From NCBI RefSeq assembly GCF_900182745.1, contig NZ_FXTY01000007.1:124001-188000 (forward strand): 64,000 nt of DNA, given 5' to 3'. The notes beneath the pieces are model-generated. The model was not told the origin of the DNA. It ran no database searches and saw only the letters and a list, made by a program, of their open reading frames with translations. Position numbers and translations under genes: made by a program. Origin of the DNA: Shimia sagamensis (lineage in GTDB: Bacteria; Pseudomonadota; Alphaproteobacteria; Rhodobacterales; Rhodobacteraceae). Position 1 is the first letter of the stretch. Every line of letters starts with the position of its first letter. Shown piece after piece: positions 7,526 to 15,785 of this stretch.

Positions 7526-9106
7526 TTATTCAGCGGGTGCCGGGGCCTCGTCCACCACCGCGTTTTCGTTCACGAGGTCATCCTCTTTGTGAAACAGCGG
7601 GTAGATGTAGAGGAAGGCGGCCGCGATCAGGTAGCCGGAGGTCACACCGTTAAGTGCAGGCCACTGCAGGCTGGCACCATGGATGATACCAAAGGCAGAC
7701 ATCACGGCAGCTGCGAGGGCAAAACCACCGGCGTTGCGGAAGCGGCCATCAATGACACTGGCCACAATGGCACCCCAGATCAGACCGGTCAGGATGGCTC
7801 CTTGCGAGAGGGCCAGATGGCCTTCGAAATGCGCGCCTTGCTGCAACAGCGCGGCGGTCAGGGCGTCGTCGCCGAGGTTTGGCAGACCTGCCACACCCAC
7901 GGCGCCCAGCGCACCCATCAGCGAACCCCATTTCACCATCAGGAAGGACGACACATGTGGCATCATTGCGATGGTCACCGCCGCCATGTGATCTGTCTTC
8001 ACCGAATGCGCGGTGTTGGTGATCAAGCTGAGCGCGACAAACACCAGCACCGGAGCCGCGGCTGCGGTTGGGATCAGGTTGTTGAGGAAGGCCAGCAAAC
8101 CAAAGAAAGCCGCCAGCGGGATCACCGCGCCAACCCCAATGATGTAGCCCGCATGTGCGCCCATGCGCTTATACGCCGGGTGGCCGATATAAGCGGTGGT
8201 TGGGAAAGGTGAGCCAAAGACCGCGCCAACCATGGTACCCACGCCATCGGTGATCTGACAGGTGGCCACAGGGTAATGGTCGCCCGCTGCTTCGGCGCTT
8301 TCCACGTTGTTCATGGTTTCGATGAAGTTGTAGATCTGCACCGGCACCAGCACCAGGAACAGCTCGGGGTTGGCAAACAGATATTGGATGCCCGCGATCA
8401 GGTCACCGAAGTAAGGCAGCGGTGGGTAGAAACCAACGCCATCCAGGCTGAGCTTGGCTTCGCCAATGCCGAAGGCCACCACGGTACCGACGATCAGTGC
8501 CAGCAGACCGGCGGGGATGTTGAATGGCAGGCGGAAGCGGCCAACCAGGCCCCAGAGGATGATGATCATCGAAGCAAAGCCGATGAACGGGTTTTCAAAT
8601 ACGGTCGCCAGAGGGACGGTGCCGATGAACACCAGCGCGATGCCGCAGAGCGTGCCAAGCATCCCTGCGCGTGGGGTCACACGTTTCAGCCATGGGCCAA
8701 TCACCGCGCCCAGCGCCGCGACGATGCCGCCCATGAAACCAGCGCCGATACCGACCTGCCAGGCCAGCATTGGGTCATTGGTGGACCAGTAGATCGGGCC
8801 AATCACGCCAAACAGATAGACAAACATCACCGGGGTCGAGATGCCGTAGGGCAGCGCGGTCACGTCGCGGCCATGTTGGGCAGCGGCACGTTTGGCCAGG
8901 CCAACATAGACGGCGATCCCGGCAAGAATGGCCACGGCGGCGCCCGGCACGATGCGGCCATAGACAATCTCGGCAGGCATCTGAAACACAAACTGACAGA
9001 CGCCAGCCAGCACCATCAGGTTGATCAGATTGTCGGTGAACAGCGCCCAAAAGGCACTAAAGTCGCTGCGATCAAACAGCTTGTAGGTATAGCTACCATC
9101 CCTCAT
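7526..9106 (-). CDS. NCS2-family purine (probably guanine/xanthine) permease
   Basis: A 526-residue transporter with 12 or more hydrophobic segments. It is an NCS2-type protein of the distant branch seen in alphaproteobacteria, with ALPYGISTPVMFVYLFGVIGP near residue 83, VQIYNFIETMNNVESAEAAGD in the middle, and GSPFPTTAYIGHPAYKRMGA. The NVESA segment takes the place of the NCS2 helix-8 motif that holds the nucleobase. The start ATG at 9104-9106 has a strong GGAGGTCCCAC upstream. It lies 86 bases from guaD in the same direction, so guanine is the likely substrate. The C-terminal acidic tail is probably cytoplasmic. Confidence 0.85.
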   Translation of the reverse strand: MRDGSYTYKLFDRSDFSAFWALFTDNLINLMVLAGVCQFVFQMPAEIVYGRIVPGAAVAILAGIAVYVGLAKRAAAQHGRDVTALPYGISTPVMFVYLFGVIGPIYWSTNDPMLAWQVGIGAGFMGGIVAALGAVIGPWLKRVTPRAGMLGTLCGIALVFIGTVPLATVFENPFIGFASMIIILWGLVGRFRLPFNIPAGLLALIVGTVVAFGIGEAKLSLDGVGFYPPLPYFGDLIAGIQYLFANPELFLVLVPVQIYNFIETMNNVESAEAAGDHYPVATCQITDGVGTMVGAVFGSPFPTTAYIGHPAYKRMGAHAGYIIGVGAVIPLAAFFGLLAFLNNLIPTAAAAPVLVFVALSLITNTAHSVKTDHMAAVTIAMMPHVSSFLMVKWGSLMGALGAVGVAGLPNLGDDALTAALLQQGAHFEGHLALSQGAILTGLIWGAIVASVIDGRFRNAGGFALAAAVMSAFGIIHGASLQWPALNGVTSGYLIAAAFLYIYPLFHKEDDLVNENAVVDEAPAPAE

Positions 9107-9174
9107 GTGGGACCTCCATTTGCTAACCGAAGGGATGCCGCCCTCTCCTCAAGGTGGCATCTCCTGGCGTGAAC

Positions 9175-9444
9175 TCACTGGACTGCGATATGCGGTCCAA
9201 TGCCCCGAAGTTGGGGAGTTGCGGCAGGTTCAGAGGTCAGCGCCGGGGCCACTTCAACCACGCGATGCGTGGCGACCACAGCAGGCCGCATTTTGCGGCT
9301 ACCGCCTGCCCAAGAAGGGCAGATTAAGGGCGCGACAGACAGGCCGTCGCGGTATTGGGTGCGTGCAGGGGACGCGAACAGATGGGCTGCGGACCGCGCG
9401 ACAGCGCCGTCTTTCTGTGCCGTCATGTCCAAGTAATGCGCCAT
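9175..9444 (-). CDS. possible small protein upstream of the purine permease
   Basis: An 89-codon frame that starts with ATG at 9442-9444, seven bases after a good GGGGAG ribosome site, and ends 68 bases before the permease start in the same direction. The protein (starting MAHYLDMTAQ) has no recognised domain, no signal peptide and several Pro/Ala stretches. Third-position GC is raised to about 64 percent by hand count, compatible with coding but not decisive. It could be a real small protein, a leader peptide or chance. The rest of the 9107-9654 gap holds only the promoter side of this unit and the bhcD terminator. Confidence 0.35.
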   Translation of the reverse strand: MAHYLDMTAQKDGAVARSAAHLFASPARTQYRDGLSVAPLICPSWAGGSRKMRPAVVATHRVVEVAPALTSEPAATPQLRGIGPHIAVQ

Positions 9445-9587
9445 TTGGTCTCCCCTACCGCGCAAGTATCGCGCGCGTGTGCTTTGGTTTTAGCGTCTGC
9501 GACTACAAGGAAAAACGGCGCAAATCGGGAGATACTTTCAATGAAATCTTGAATAAGACGTTGCGTAAGGCTTTTGCATTGAAAGCG

Positions 9588-9625
9588 CAAAAAGAAGCCT
9601 CCGCAGCCAATTTGGCAACGGAGGC
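9588..9625 (-). terminator. Rho-independent terminator of the bhcABCD operon
   Basis: Stem GCCTCCG (9597-9603) with CGGAGGC (9619-9625). AAAAAGAA on the + strand just outside gives the T-rich tail in the minus direction. It starts about 30 bases after the bhcD stop. Confidence 0.8.
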
Positions 9626-9654
9626 ACGTGATTTCAAACTGTTAGAGGAAGTGT

Positions 9655-10620
9655 TTAAAAATCAACCTCGATGGCGATGCCTTTTTCGACCGCCAGATCG
9701 ACAACAGCTGCGGCAACGGCCAAGTCCTGTAAGCCAACACCTGTGCCGTCAAACAGGGTGATCTGGTCTGCAGATGTGCGCCCCGGATTGGTGCCGTTTA
9801 TCACCGCGCCTATTTCACCCACGTCACTCTCTTTGATCAGCCCTTCGGCCACGGCGTGTTGCGCTTCACCAATGGAAATTGACTGCGCCACCTCGTCGGT
9901 GAAGACAGACGCTTTGGCCAGAAGCGCGCTTTCAACTTCTTGTTTGCCTTTGGTGTCGGTGCCCATGCAAGCGATGTGCGTGCCCGGTGCCACATGATCT
10001 GCCATCAGAGACGGTGCAAAAGCAGAGGTGATGGAGATGATCACGTCAGCCTCTTTCATGCCGTCCAGCTTCACCGCTTCGAAGGGCAGGCCTGCTTCGG
10101 TGGCAACCTTCTCGATGTTGGGCAGCATCTCGGGGTGGTAGTTCCAGCCGATGACTTTCTCAAACTGGCGCTGCTCCAGAGCGGCGCGCAGTTGGAAGGT
10201 GGCTTGGTGCCCCGCGCCAATCATGCCGATGACTTTGGCGTCATCCCGCGCCAAATGTTTGATCGACACCGAAGACGCGGCGGCGGTGCGCAGCGCGGTC
10301 AACAGGTTGCCGCCCACCATGGCTTTGGCCTTGCCGGTGTCTGGGTCAAACAGGAACACGGTGGACTGATGGTTGATCAGGTCGCGTTTTTCCAAGTTGT
10401 TGGGCCAGTAACCGCCGGCCTTCAGGCCGAGCGTCAGACCTGCCTGATCAAAGCCGCCTTTGAAACCATAAAGCGCATCCTCATGGCCGATGGCTTCGCG
10501 CACCACCGGGAAGTTATAGGCATCGCGCGCGGCCATGGCAGCAAACACTTTTTCAACCGCGTCAAACGCCGCTTCGCGGGTCATAAGGTCAGCAATTTCG
10601 CGTTCAGGTACAATCAGCAT
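9655..10620 (-). CDS. bhcD: iminosuccinate reductase of the beta-hydroxyaspartate cycle
   Basis: Reduces iminosuccinate to L-aspartate with NADH, closing the beta-hydroxyaspartate cycle. The protein belongs to the ornithine cyclodeaminase / mu-crystallin family (321 residues) with the Rossmann motif IGMIGAGHQATFQLRAALE near residue 131 and the family DVIISIT strand. By sequence alone it would be called an ornithine cyclodeaminase-like enzyme. The specific name comes from its place as last gene after bhcA, bhcB and bhcC, as in Paracoccus denitrificans. The start ATG at 10618-10620 has GAGAGACCACC upstream. A 109-base gap with two hairpins separates it from bhcC. Confidence 0.92.
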   Translation of the reverse strand: MLIVPEREIADLMTREAAFDAVEKVFAAMAARDAYNFPVVREAIGHEDALYGFKGGFDQAGLTLGLKAGGYWPNNLEKRDLINHQSTVFLFDPDTGKAKAMVGGNLLTALRTAAASSVSIKHLARDDAKVIGMIGAGHQATFQLRAALEQRQFEKVIGWNYHPEMLPNIEKVATEAGLPFEAVKLDGMKEADVIISITSAFAPSLMADHVAPGTHIACMGTDTKGKQEVESALLAKASVFTDEVAQSISIGEAQHAVAEGLIKESDVGEIGAVINGTNPGRTSADQITLFDGTGVGLQDLAVAAAVVDLAVEKGIAIEVDF

Positions 10621-10644
10621 GGTGGTCTCTCATCAGAAATTTGA

Positions 10645-10688
10645 GTGCCCGCGAGTCCATGCCGGAGGGAAAGCAGACACGCGGGCAC
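10645..10688 (-). other. inverted repeat in the bhcC-bhcD spacer
   Basis: Perfect nine-base arms GTGCCCGCG (10645-10653) and CGCGGGCAC (10680-10688) enclose 26 bases. It lies between the bhcC stop and the bhcD ribosome site and would form a strong hairpin in the mRNA. No T-run follows, so it is not a standard terminator. Confidence 0.55.
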
Positions 10689-10692
10689 CGAT

Positions 10693-10711
10693 CCGGCGCC
10701 CCATGCGCCGG
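10693..10711 (-). other. second hairpin in the bhcC-bhcD spacer
   Basis: CCGGCGC (10693-10699) and GCGCCGG (10705-10711) pair around a five-base loop. It sits directly 5' of the first hairpin in the transcript. It may set mRNA stability or the level of bhcD relative to bhcABC; this is inference. Confidence 0.5.
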
Positions 10712-10729
10712 GAGTGGTTTTTGGTCAGG

Positions 10730-11893
10730 TCAGTAGGCGCGGCCGCGGGCGGACACAGGCCAAACCGTTTCAACTTTGCCGTCGCGCACGCCAACGTACC
10801 AGTCGTGCACATTTGCGGTTGGATCACAGTGGCCTGGCACCAACTTGAGCTTGTCGTTGACCTTCAGAGCGCCGGTTGGGTCCATGACCACGCCGTGCTC
10901 GTCAGAACATTTGATGTATTCCACATCATCCCGGCCAAAGATCACCGGGAGGCCGCTGTCCACAGACTGTGCTTTCAGCCCTGCATCCACGATGGCTTTG
11001 TCCGCTTTGGCGTGGCTCATGACGCTTGTCAGGATGAAGAAGGCGTTTTCCCACTCGCCTTGGTCGATGCGGTTGCCGTCCTTGTCCAGGATGCGGCCGT
11101 AGTCTGCGTCCATGAAGGCGTAGGAGCCACATTGCAGTTCGTTGTACACACCGGAGTTGCTCTCAAAATAGTAAGAGCCGGTGCCGCCGCCGGAGACCAA
11201 TTCGCAAGCGATGCCTTCGGCTTTCAATCCGTCTACAGCGTCCTGCACCTGCGCAATCGCCACGTCGAGTTTGGCCTTGCGGTCTTCATAGCTGTCCATG
11301 TGCTGCATCGCGCCTTGATAGGCCTGAATGCCGGTGAACTTGAGGTTGTCCGCCGCTTCAACCGCTTTGGCGATCTCTACAACGGCCTCAGTCGTGGTCA
11401 CACCACAGCGGCCCGCGCCACAATCGATTTCGACAAAAACTTCCAGCTCAGTGCCGTGCAGCACTGCCGCTGCCGACAGATCCGCCACATTGGCCACATC
11501 ATCAACGCAGACAATTGTGCGGCTGCCCAGTTTCGGCAGGCGGGCCAGGCGGTCGATTTTAGCGGGATCACGGACTTGGTTGGAAACCAAAACATCCTTG
11601 ATGCCACCACGAGCAAAGACTTCGGCTTCAGACACTTTCTGACAGCAGACGCCCACGGCGCCCCCGAGGCTTTCCTGTAGCTTGGCCACATCCACGGATT
11701 TGTGCATCTTGCCGTGCACGCGGTGGCGCATGCCATGGGCTTTGGCGTAGTCGCCCATCTTCTTGATGTTGCGCTCCAGCGCATCAAGATCCAGCACAAG
11801 TGCAGGGGTTTGGATGTCTGCGGCGTCCATGCCCGGCTTGGCCGGAATGTCATAGCCCACTTCATAGGTGTCGAGATTGGTCATGTCTTTCAT
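10730..11893 (-). CDS. bhcC: beta-hydroxyaspartate aldolase
   Basis: Joins glyoxylate and glycine to give (2R,3S)-beta-hydroxyaspartate with PLP and a divalent metal. The 387-residue protein is of the D-threonine aldolase / DSD1 type: an alanine-racemase-like barrel with the PLP lysine region RVHGKMHK near residue 55, SGGGTGSY in the middle, and the metal-binding HCDPT motif in LVPGHCDPTANVHDW near the C-terminus. The start is ATG at 11891-11893, with a second ATG nine bases on at 11884 as a possible alternative. Gene order with bhcB and bhcA upstream and bhcD downstream gives the specific name. Confidence 0.94.
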   Translation of the reverse strand: MKDMTNLDTYEVGYDIPAKPGMDAADIQTPALVLDLDALERNIKKMGDYAKAHGMRHRVHGKMHKSVDVAKLQESLGGAVGVCCQKVSEAEVFARGGIKDVLVSNQVRDPAKIDRLARLPKLGSRTIVCVDDVANVADLSAAAVLHGTELEVFVEIDCGAGRCGVTTTEAVVEIAKAVEAADNLKFTGIQAYQGAMQHMDSYEDRKAKLDVAIAQVQDAVDGLKAEGIACELVSGGGTGSYYFESNSGVYNELQCGSYAFMDADYGRILDKDGNRIDQGEWENAFFILTSVMSHAKADKAIVDAGLKAQSVDSGLPVIFGRDDVEYIKCSDEHGVVMDPTGALKVNDKLKLVPGHCDPTANVHDWYVGVRDGKVETVWPVSARGRAY

Positions 11894-11930
11894 GTCCTTA
11901 TCCTCTGTCGGAAATCGTATTGTGTTTGTT

Positions 11931-12902
11931 TCAGGCGGTTGCCAGCCAAGGCAGCTTGTCCAGATCGACGTTGCCGCCAGTGATGATCAGCCCGACGCGT
12001 TTTCCCTTGAAGGCATCGGGGTTCTTTAAAACCGTGGCCAACGGAACAGCAGAAGACGGCTCCATCACGACACGCAGGTGCTTCCAAGTGAGTTTCATCG
12101 CGTCGATGATTTCCTGCTCGGAGGCCGTGTACATCTCGCTCACGTGGTTGGAGACAAAGTGCCAGGTGCGTTCTTTCAGCGGCACCAGAAGCCCGTCAGC
12201 AATTGTTTTGGGCGCGTCATCGGCAATGATGTGTCCGGCTTTGAAGCTGCGGTAAGCGTCATCCGCCTGCTCCGGTTCTGCGGCGATCACCTGCGTTTCT
12301 GGCGCCAGGGTGGAGAGCGTCAGGCAGGTGCCGGAAATCATGCCGCCGCCACCAATGGGCGCGACCACCATGTCCAGACCGTCGGTCTGCTCAATGAACT
12401 CCTTGGAACAGGTCCCCTGCCCTGCAATCACGCGATGGTCGTTGTAAGGGTGCACAAAATCGCCGCCGGTTGCGGCCTGCACCTCGGCAAAGGTCGCCTC
12501 GCGCGAGGTGGTGGACGGCTCACATTCAGTGATCTTGCCACCATAGCGACGCACGGTGTCCTTTTTTGCCTGTGGCGCGGTGCGCGGCATGACCACGTTG
12601 CACGGAATGCCGCGTTTCATGGCCGCGTAGCTCAAACATGACGCGTGGTTGCCGGAGGAATGGGTGGCAACACCACGTTTGGCTTGCTCGTCATCCAGAC
12701 CAAACACCGCATTGGCCGCGCCGCGCACTTTGAAAGCGCCCGGCTCCTGAAAGTTCTCACATTTGAAGAACAATTCCGCGCCGGTCAGCTCATTCAAGTA
12801 GTCCGACACACGCACCGGCGTGCGGCGGATGTGGGGCAAAATGCGCGTGTGCGCCTCCAACATGTCGTCATAGGTTGGGATATACATGTCACTGTCCAAC
12901 AT
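11931..12902 (-). CDS. bhcB: beta-hydroxyaspartate dehydratase
   Basis: Removes water from beta-hydroxyaspartate to give iminosuccinate. It is a fold-type II PLP enzyme of the serine/threonine dehydratase family (323 residues). PLP lysine lies in GAFKVRGAAN near residue 58, SSGNHA binds the substrate carboxylate, and the glycine loop GGGGMISG holds the PLP phosphate. Its ATG (12900-12902) overlaps the bhcA stop codon by one base (TAATG), so the two are translationally coupled. Without context it would be named threo-3-hydroxyaspartate ammonia-lyase; the cluster makes the cycle enzyme far more likely. Confidence 0.94.
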   Translation of the reverse strand: MLDSDMYIPTYDDMLEAHTRILPHIRRTPVRVSDYLNELTGAELFFKCENFQEPGAFKVRGAANAVFGLDDEQAKRGVATHSSGNHASCLSYAAMKRGIPCNVVMPRTAPQAKKDTVRRYGGKITECEPSTTSREATFAEVQAATGGDFVHPYNDHRVIAGQGTCSKEFIEQTDGLDMVVAPIGGGGMISGTCLTLSTLAPETQVIAAEPEQADDAYRSFKAGHIIADDAPKTIADGLLVPLKERTWHFVSNHVSEMYTASEQEIIDAMKLTWKHLRVVMEPSSAVPLATVLKNPDAFKGKRVGLIITGGNVDLDKLPWLATA

Positions 12903-14092
12903 TAGGCCGCGTCTTTTTGAGCTGTGGCTGTGTTACCGCGATAGTAATCCTGCGCAGCAGCGACGCCGCTGCCCAGTTTGATATCCAGACCAAGGTCAAC
13001 CATGCACATTTCTGCGGTGGCAATGCCGGAGAGTGCCATCACGTCAGTCAGGCTGCCAAGGTGGCCGATGCGGAAGACTTTGCCAGCCACTTCGCCAAGG
13101 CCCACGCCAAAGGCGACGCCGTATTTCTCCGCCGCATGGGTCACAATATCAGTGGCGTTGAAGCCCTCCGGTGTTTTGATCGCGCTTACTGTGTCCGAAT
13201 AAACCGACGGGTTGGCGGCGCAGAGTTCCAGCCCCCACGCTCCCACGGCAGCGCGTACGCCTTCGGCAATGCGGGTGTGACGGGCAAAGACGTTCTCCAG
13301 CCCTTCGTTGAGCAGCATGGTGCAAGCTTCGTTCAGACCGTTCAGCAGACCCACAGCTGGTGTGTAAGGGTAAGCGTTGGCGGCGTAGCCTTTGGCCATG
13401 TCGTGCACGTCAAAGAAGGTGCGCGGCAGTTTGGCGGTCTCGGTCGCGGCCATGGCTTTGGCGCTGAAACCCACAATGGCGAGACCAGCGGTCAGCATGA
13501 AGCCCTTTTGCGAGCCGGTCACGGCAACATCCACGCCCCACTCGTCCATTCGGAAGTCCATCGAGGCAATCGAGGACACGCCATCCACAAACAACAGCGC
13601 CGGGTGGCCCGCAGCGTCCAAGGCGCGGCGCACGGCGGCGATGTCGGATTTCACGCCAGTCGCCGTCTCGTTGTGAGTGGCCAATACGGCTTTGATTTCA
13701 TGGTTGGTGTCGGCGGTGAGGATTTCCTCATAGCGGTCCGCTGGCAGGCCTTCGCCCCACGGGGTTTCCACAACCTGCACGTCGAGATTGTGGCGTTGGC
13801 ACATGTCGATCCAGCGGTGGCTGAACATGCCGTTGCGCGCGGCGAGGATTTTGTCGCCTGCGGACAGCGTGTTGGTCAGTGCGGTTTCCCAGCCGCCAGT
13901 GCCAGTGGACGGGAAGATGAAAATCTCCGCGCTTTCGCTTTTGAGCACTTTGCGCACACCCTCGCGGGCCGGGTGCAGTATCTGACCAAACAGCGGCGAG
14001 CGGTGGTCGATGGTCGGCATGTCACACGCCTTGCGCAGACTCTCCGGAATGTTGGTTGGACCGGGAATAAAGACGGGGTTCTGAAAGCTCAT
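12902..14092 (-). CDS. bhcA: aspartate-glyoxylate aminotransferase
   Basis: Transfers the amino group of L-aspartate to glyoxylate, giving glycine and oxaloacetate. It is the first gene of the operon. This 396-residue class V PLP aminotransferase resembles serine-glyoxylate transaminases: PGPTNIPESLR at the N-terminus, TGTGGWETAL for the phosphate, DGVSSIASMDF with the PLP aspartate, and the lysine in GSQKGFM near residue 195. The start ATG has AAGGAGACC seven bases upstream. The long divergent region to bhcR holds AT-rich inverted repeats that are likely operators. Confidence 0.95.
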   Translation of the reverse strand: MSFQNPVFIPGPTNIPESLRKACDMPTIDHRSPLFGQILHPAREGVRKVLKSESAEIFIFPSTGTGGWETALTNTLSAGDKILAARNGMFSHRWIDMCQRHNLDVQVVETPWGEGLPADRYEEILTADTNHEIKAVLATHNETATGVKSDIAAVRRALDAAGHPALLFVDGVSSIASMDFRMDEWGVDVAVTGSQKGFMLTAGLAIVGFSAKAMAATETAKLPRTFFDVHDMAKGYAANAYPYTPAVGLLNGLNEACTMLLNEGLENVFARHTRIAEGVRAAVGAWGLELCAANPSVYSDTVSAIKTPEGFNATDIVTHAAEKYGVAFGVGLGEVAGKVFRIGHLGSLTDVMALSGIATAEMCMVDLGLDIKLGSGVAAAQDYYRGNTATAQKDAA

Positions 14093-14154
14093 GGCAGGTC
14101 TCCTTCAAGCGTTAGGGTGACCATAGCGGCCATGCAACTGGTTGAAAATTTTTT

Positions 14155-14169
14155 TGAAAAATGATTTCA
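14155..14169. promoter_or_regulatory. putative BhcR operator, site 1
   Basis: Inverted repeat TGAAA-N5-TTTCA in the bhcA-bhcR divergent region. Its form is close to IclR-family operators of the TGGAAA-type palindrome. Binding is inferred. Confidence 0.45.
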
Positions 14170-14216
14170 GAAACCGAATTTCATAAATTATTCAATGTTG
14201 TCAGATGCTTGTTTTT

Positions 14217-14229
14217 TTCATATTGTGAA
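14217..14229. promoter_or_regulatory. putative BhcR operator, site 2
   Basis: TTCA (14217-14220), five bases, TGAA (14226-14229), inside an AT-rich stretch close to the bhcR start. The same half-site letters occur at site 1, in a TTCA-to-TGAA arrangement. Weak on its own. Confidence 0.3.
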
Positions 14230-14261
14230 TACGCTTTTCACCAAAAACGAAGGGTCAGTTT

Positions 14262-15104
14262 ATGGTTTCTCAAAGGAATGACAAAAACGATGGTCCCAAG
14301 GCCCGTGGCCGCCCGCGCGACTGGCATGACAAGACCGCGCAAAACACCATCAAATCGCTGGATCGCGCGATGGAGGTGTTTGAGTTTCTCAGCGAGGAAC
14401 AGGGAAAGACACTCTCGCAGATTGCCGATGAGATGGGGCAATCTCCAGCCACGGTCTATCGTATTCTGGTGACACTGGAGACGCGCGGGTTGGTCGAATT
14501 TGAGGGCCGCGAACAGCTTTGGCACATTGGACCGCGGGCGTTCATCATCGGCGCGCGGTTCCTGCGACGCACCAGTCTGGTGGATCGGGCGCGGCCGGTG
14601 ATGCGCAAGCTGATGGAACTCACTGGCGAGACTGCCAACCTCGGCGTAGAGCGCGAAGGACAGGTACTTTTCCTCAGTCAGGTGGAAACCCACGCCAGCA
14701 TCCGCGCGTTTTTCCCGCCCGGCACACTTTCCCAAATGCATGCGTCGGGCATTGGCAAAGCTTTGTTGGCGCACATGGAAGCTGGGCGGCGCAATCGGCT
14801 TTTGGCCTCGGAACAGCTCACGGAATTCACCGAGCGCACTATCACCGATGTGGATGCATTGCTCGAAGACTTGCTGGTTATTCGGGAGCGTGGCTATTCC
14901 GTGGATGACGAAGAGCGCAACATGGGCATGCGCTGTATCGCGGCGCCGGTGTTTGATTTCAACGGCGAGGCCGTGGCGGGCATTTCCGTGTCTGGTCCAA
15001 CCAGTCGCGTCAGCCCGGAAGAAACCGAGAAACTCGCCCGTGCGGTGGTCTCTGCCGCAAAAGAGTTGACCCTTGCGATTGGTGGAGAGATTGCTGCGTC
15101 TTGA
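14262..15104 (+). CDS. bhcR: IclR-family regulator of the beta-hydroxyaspartate cycle
   Basis: A 280-residue IclR-type regulator divergent from bhcABCD, the place of BhcR, which responds to glyoxylate in Paracoccus. Residues about 28-90 form the winged HTH (SLDRAMEVFEFL, then SPATVYRILVTLETRGLVE). The effector domain follows with the IclR segments ASGIGKALLA near residue 165, ERGYSVDDEERNMGMRCIAAPVFD, and GISVSGP at the end. A basic tail GRPRDWHD precedes the HTH. The ATG at 14262 has AAGGG upstream. Whether it activates or represses here cannot be seen. Confidence 0.92.
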   Translation: MVSQRNDKNDGPKARGRPRDWHDKTAQNTIKSLDRAMEVFEFLSEEQGKTLSQIADEMGQSPATVYRILVTLETRGLVEFEGREQLWHIGPRAFIIGARFLRRTSLVDRARPVMRKLMELTGETANLGVEREGQVLFLSQVETHASIRAFFPPGTLSQMHASGIGKALLAHMEAGRRNRLLASEQLTEFTERTITDVDALLEDLLVIRERGYSVDDEERNMGMRCIAAPVFDFNGEAVAGISVSGPTSRVSPEETEKLARAVVSAAKELTLAIGGEIAAS

Positions 15105-15151
15105 AAAATGTTTGCGCTACCGGCTATGTGTGAAAACGATGGAGGTGCGAC

Positions 15152-15691
15152 ATGACCAAGGATACAAACGGCCAGGCACTCATTGTGATGGGGGTTAGCG
15201 GCGTGGGCAAAACCACGGTGGCTCAGGCTTTGTCCACTCGGATCGGCGGACGCTATATCGAGGCGGATGAGTTTCATCCGCCGGAAAACGTCGCAGCCAT
15301 GGCTGCGGGAACGCCGCTGACGGACGCGATGCGACAGCCTTGGCTGGAGCGGCTGGCGGTGGCGATGCGGCAGGCCCGCACATCGCAGCCGGACACACCT
15401 GTGGTGGTCGCCTGTTCCGCACTCAAATGCAGTTACCGGGATATTTTGCGGGCTAAAAATCCTGAAGCGATCATCATCTATCTCGAAGCGGATCCCGACA
15501 TGATCCGCGCCCGTATCACCGCCAGAACGGACCACTTTATGCCGCCAAGCCTTCTGGACAGTCAGCTGTCTACACTGGAACCACCTGCCCCGGATGAGGC
15601 TTGTGTGACCGTTGACGCCAGCCTGCCGCCTGAAAGCACTGTGGCTATGGCGTATGATGGCCTTGTCAAAGAGACCACGCAGGCGCATTGA
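15152..15691 (+). CDS. gntK: gluconokinase
   Basis: Phosphorylates D-gluconate to 6-phosphogluconate. The 179-residue protein has the P-loop GVSGVGKTTVAQAL near residue 14 and the GntK-specific stretch EADEFHPPENVAAM, followed by G-P-L-T-D variant GTPLTDAMRQPWLERL. ACSALK matches the family's CSALKRxYRD motif in the form CSALKCSYRD. GGAGG lies six bases before the ATG. The next gene is gnd, whose substrate this enzyme makes. bhcR ends only 47 bases upstream on the same strand, so some read-through is possible. Confidence 0.93.
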   Translation: MTKDTNGQALIVMGVSGVGKTTVAQALSTRIGGRYIEADEFHPPENVAAMAAGTPLTDAMRQPWLERLAVAMRQARTSQPDTPVVVACSALKCSYRDILRAKNPEAIIIYLEADPDMIRARITARTDHFMPPSLLDSQLSTLEPPAPDEACVTVDASLPPESTVAMAYDGLVKETTQAH

Positions 15692-15785
15692 CATCCCCCT
15701 GATACCGCATGACACACGAAAGAGCGCACCGCGATTTGAGCGGCACGGCCAACGCAGTTACCCCTTGAAGACAAGGAACACACCG

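Noticed and set aside
10535-11680. A 381-codon + strand frame over bhcC
   Set aside because: Antisense to the bhcC gene with its PLP and metal motifs. Its own translation shows no known family.
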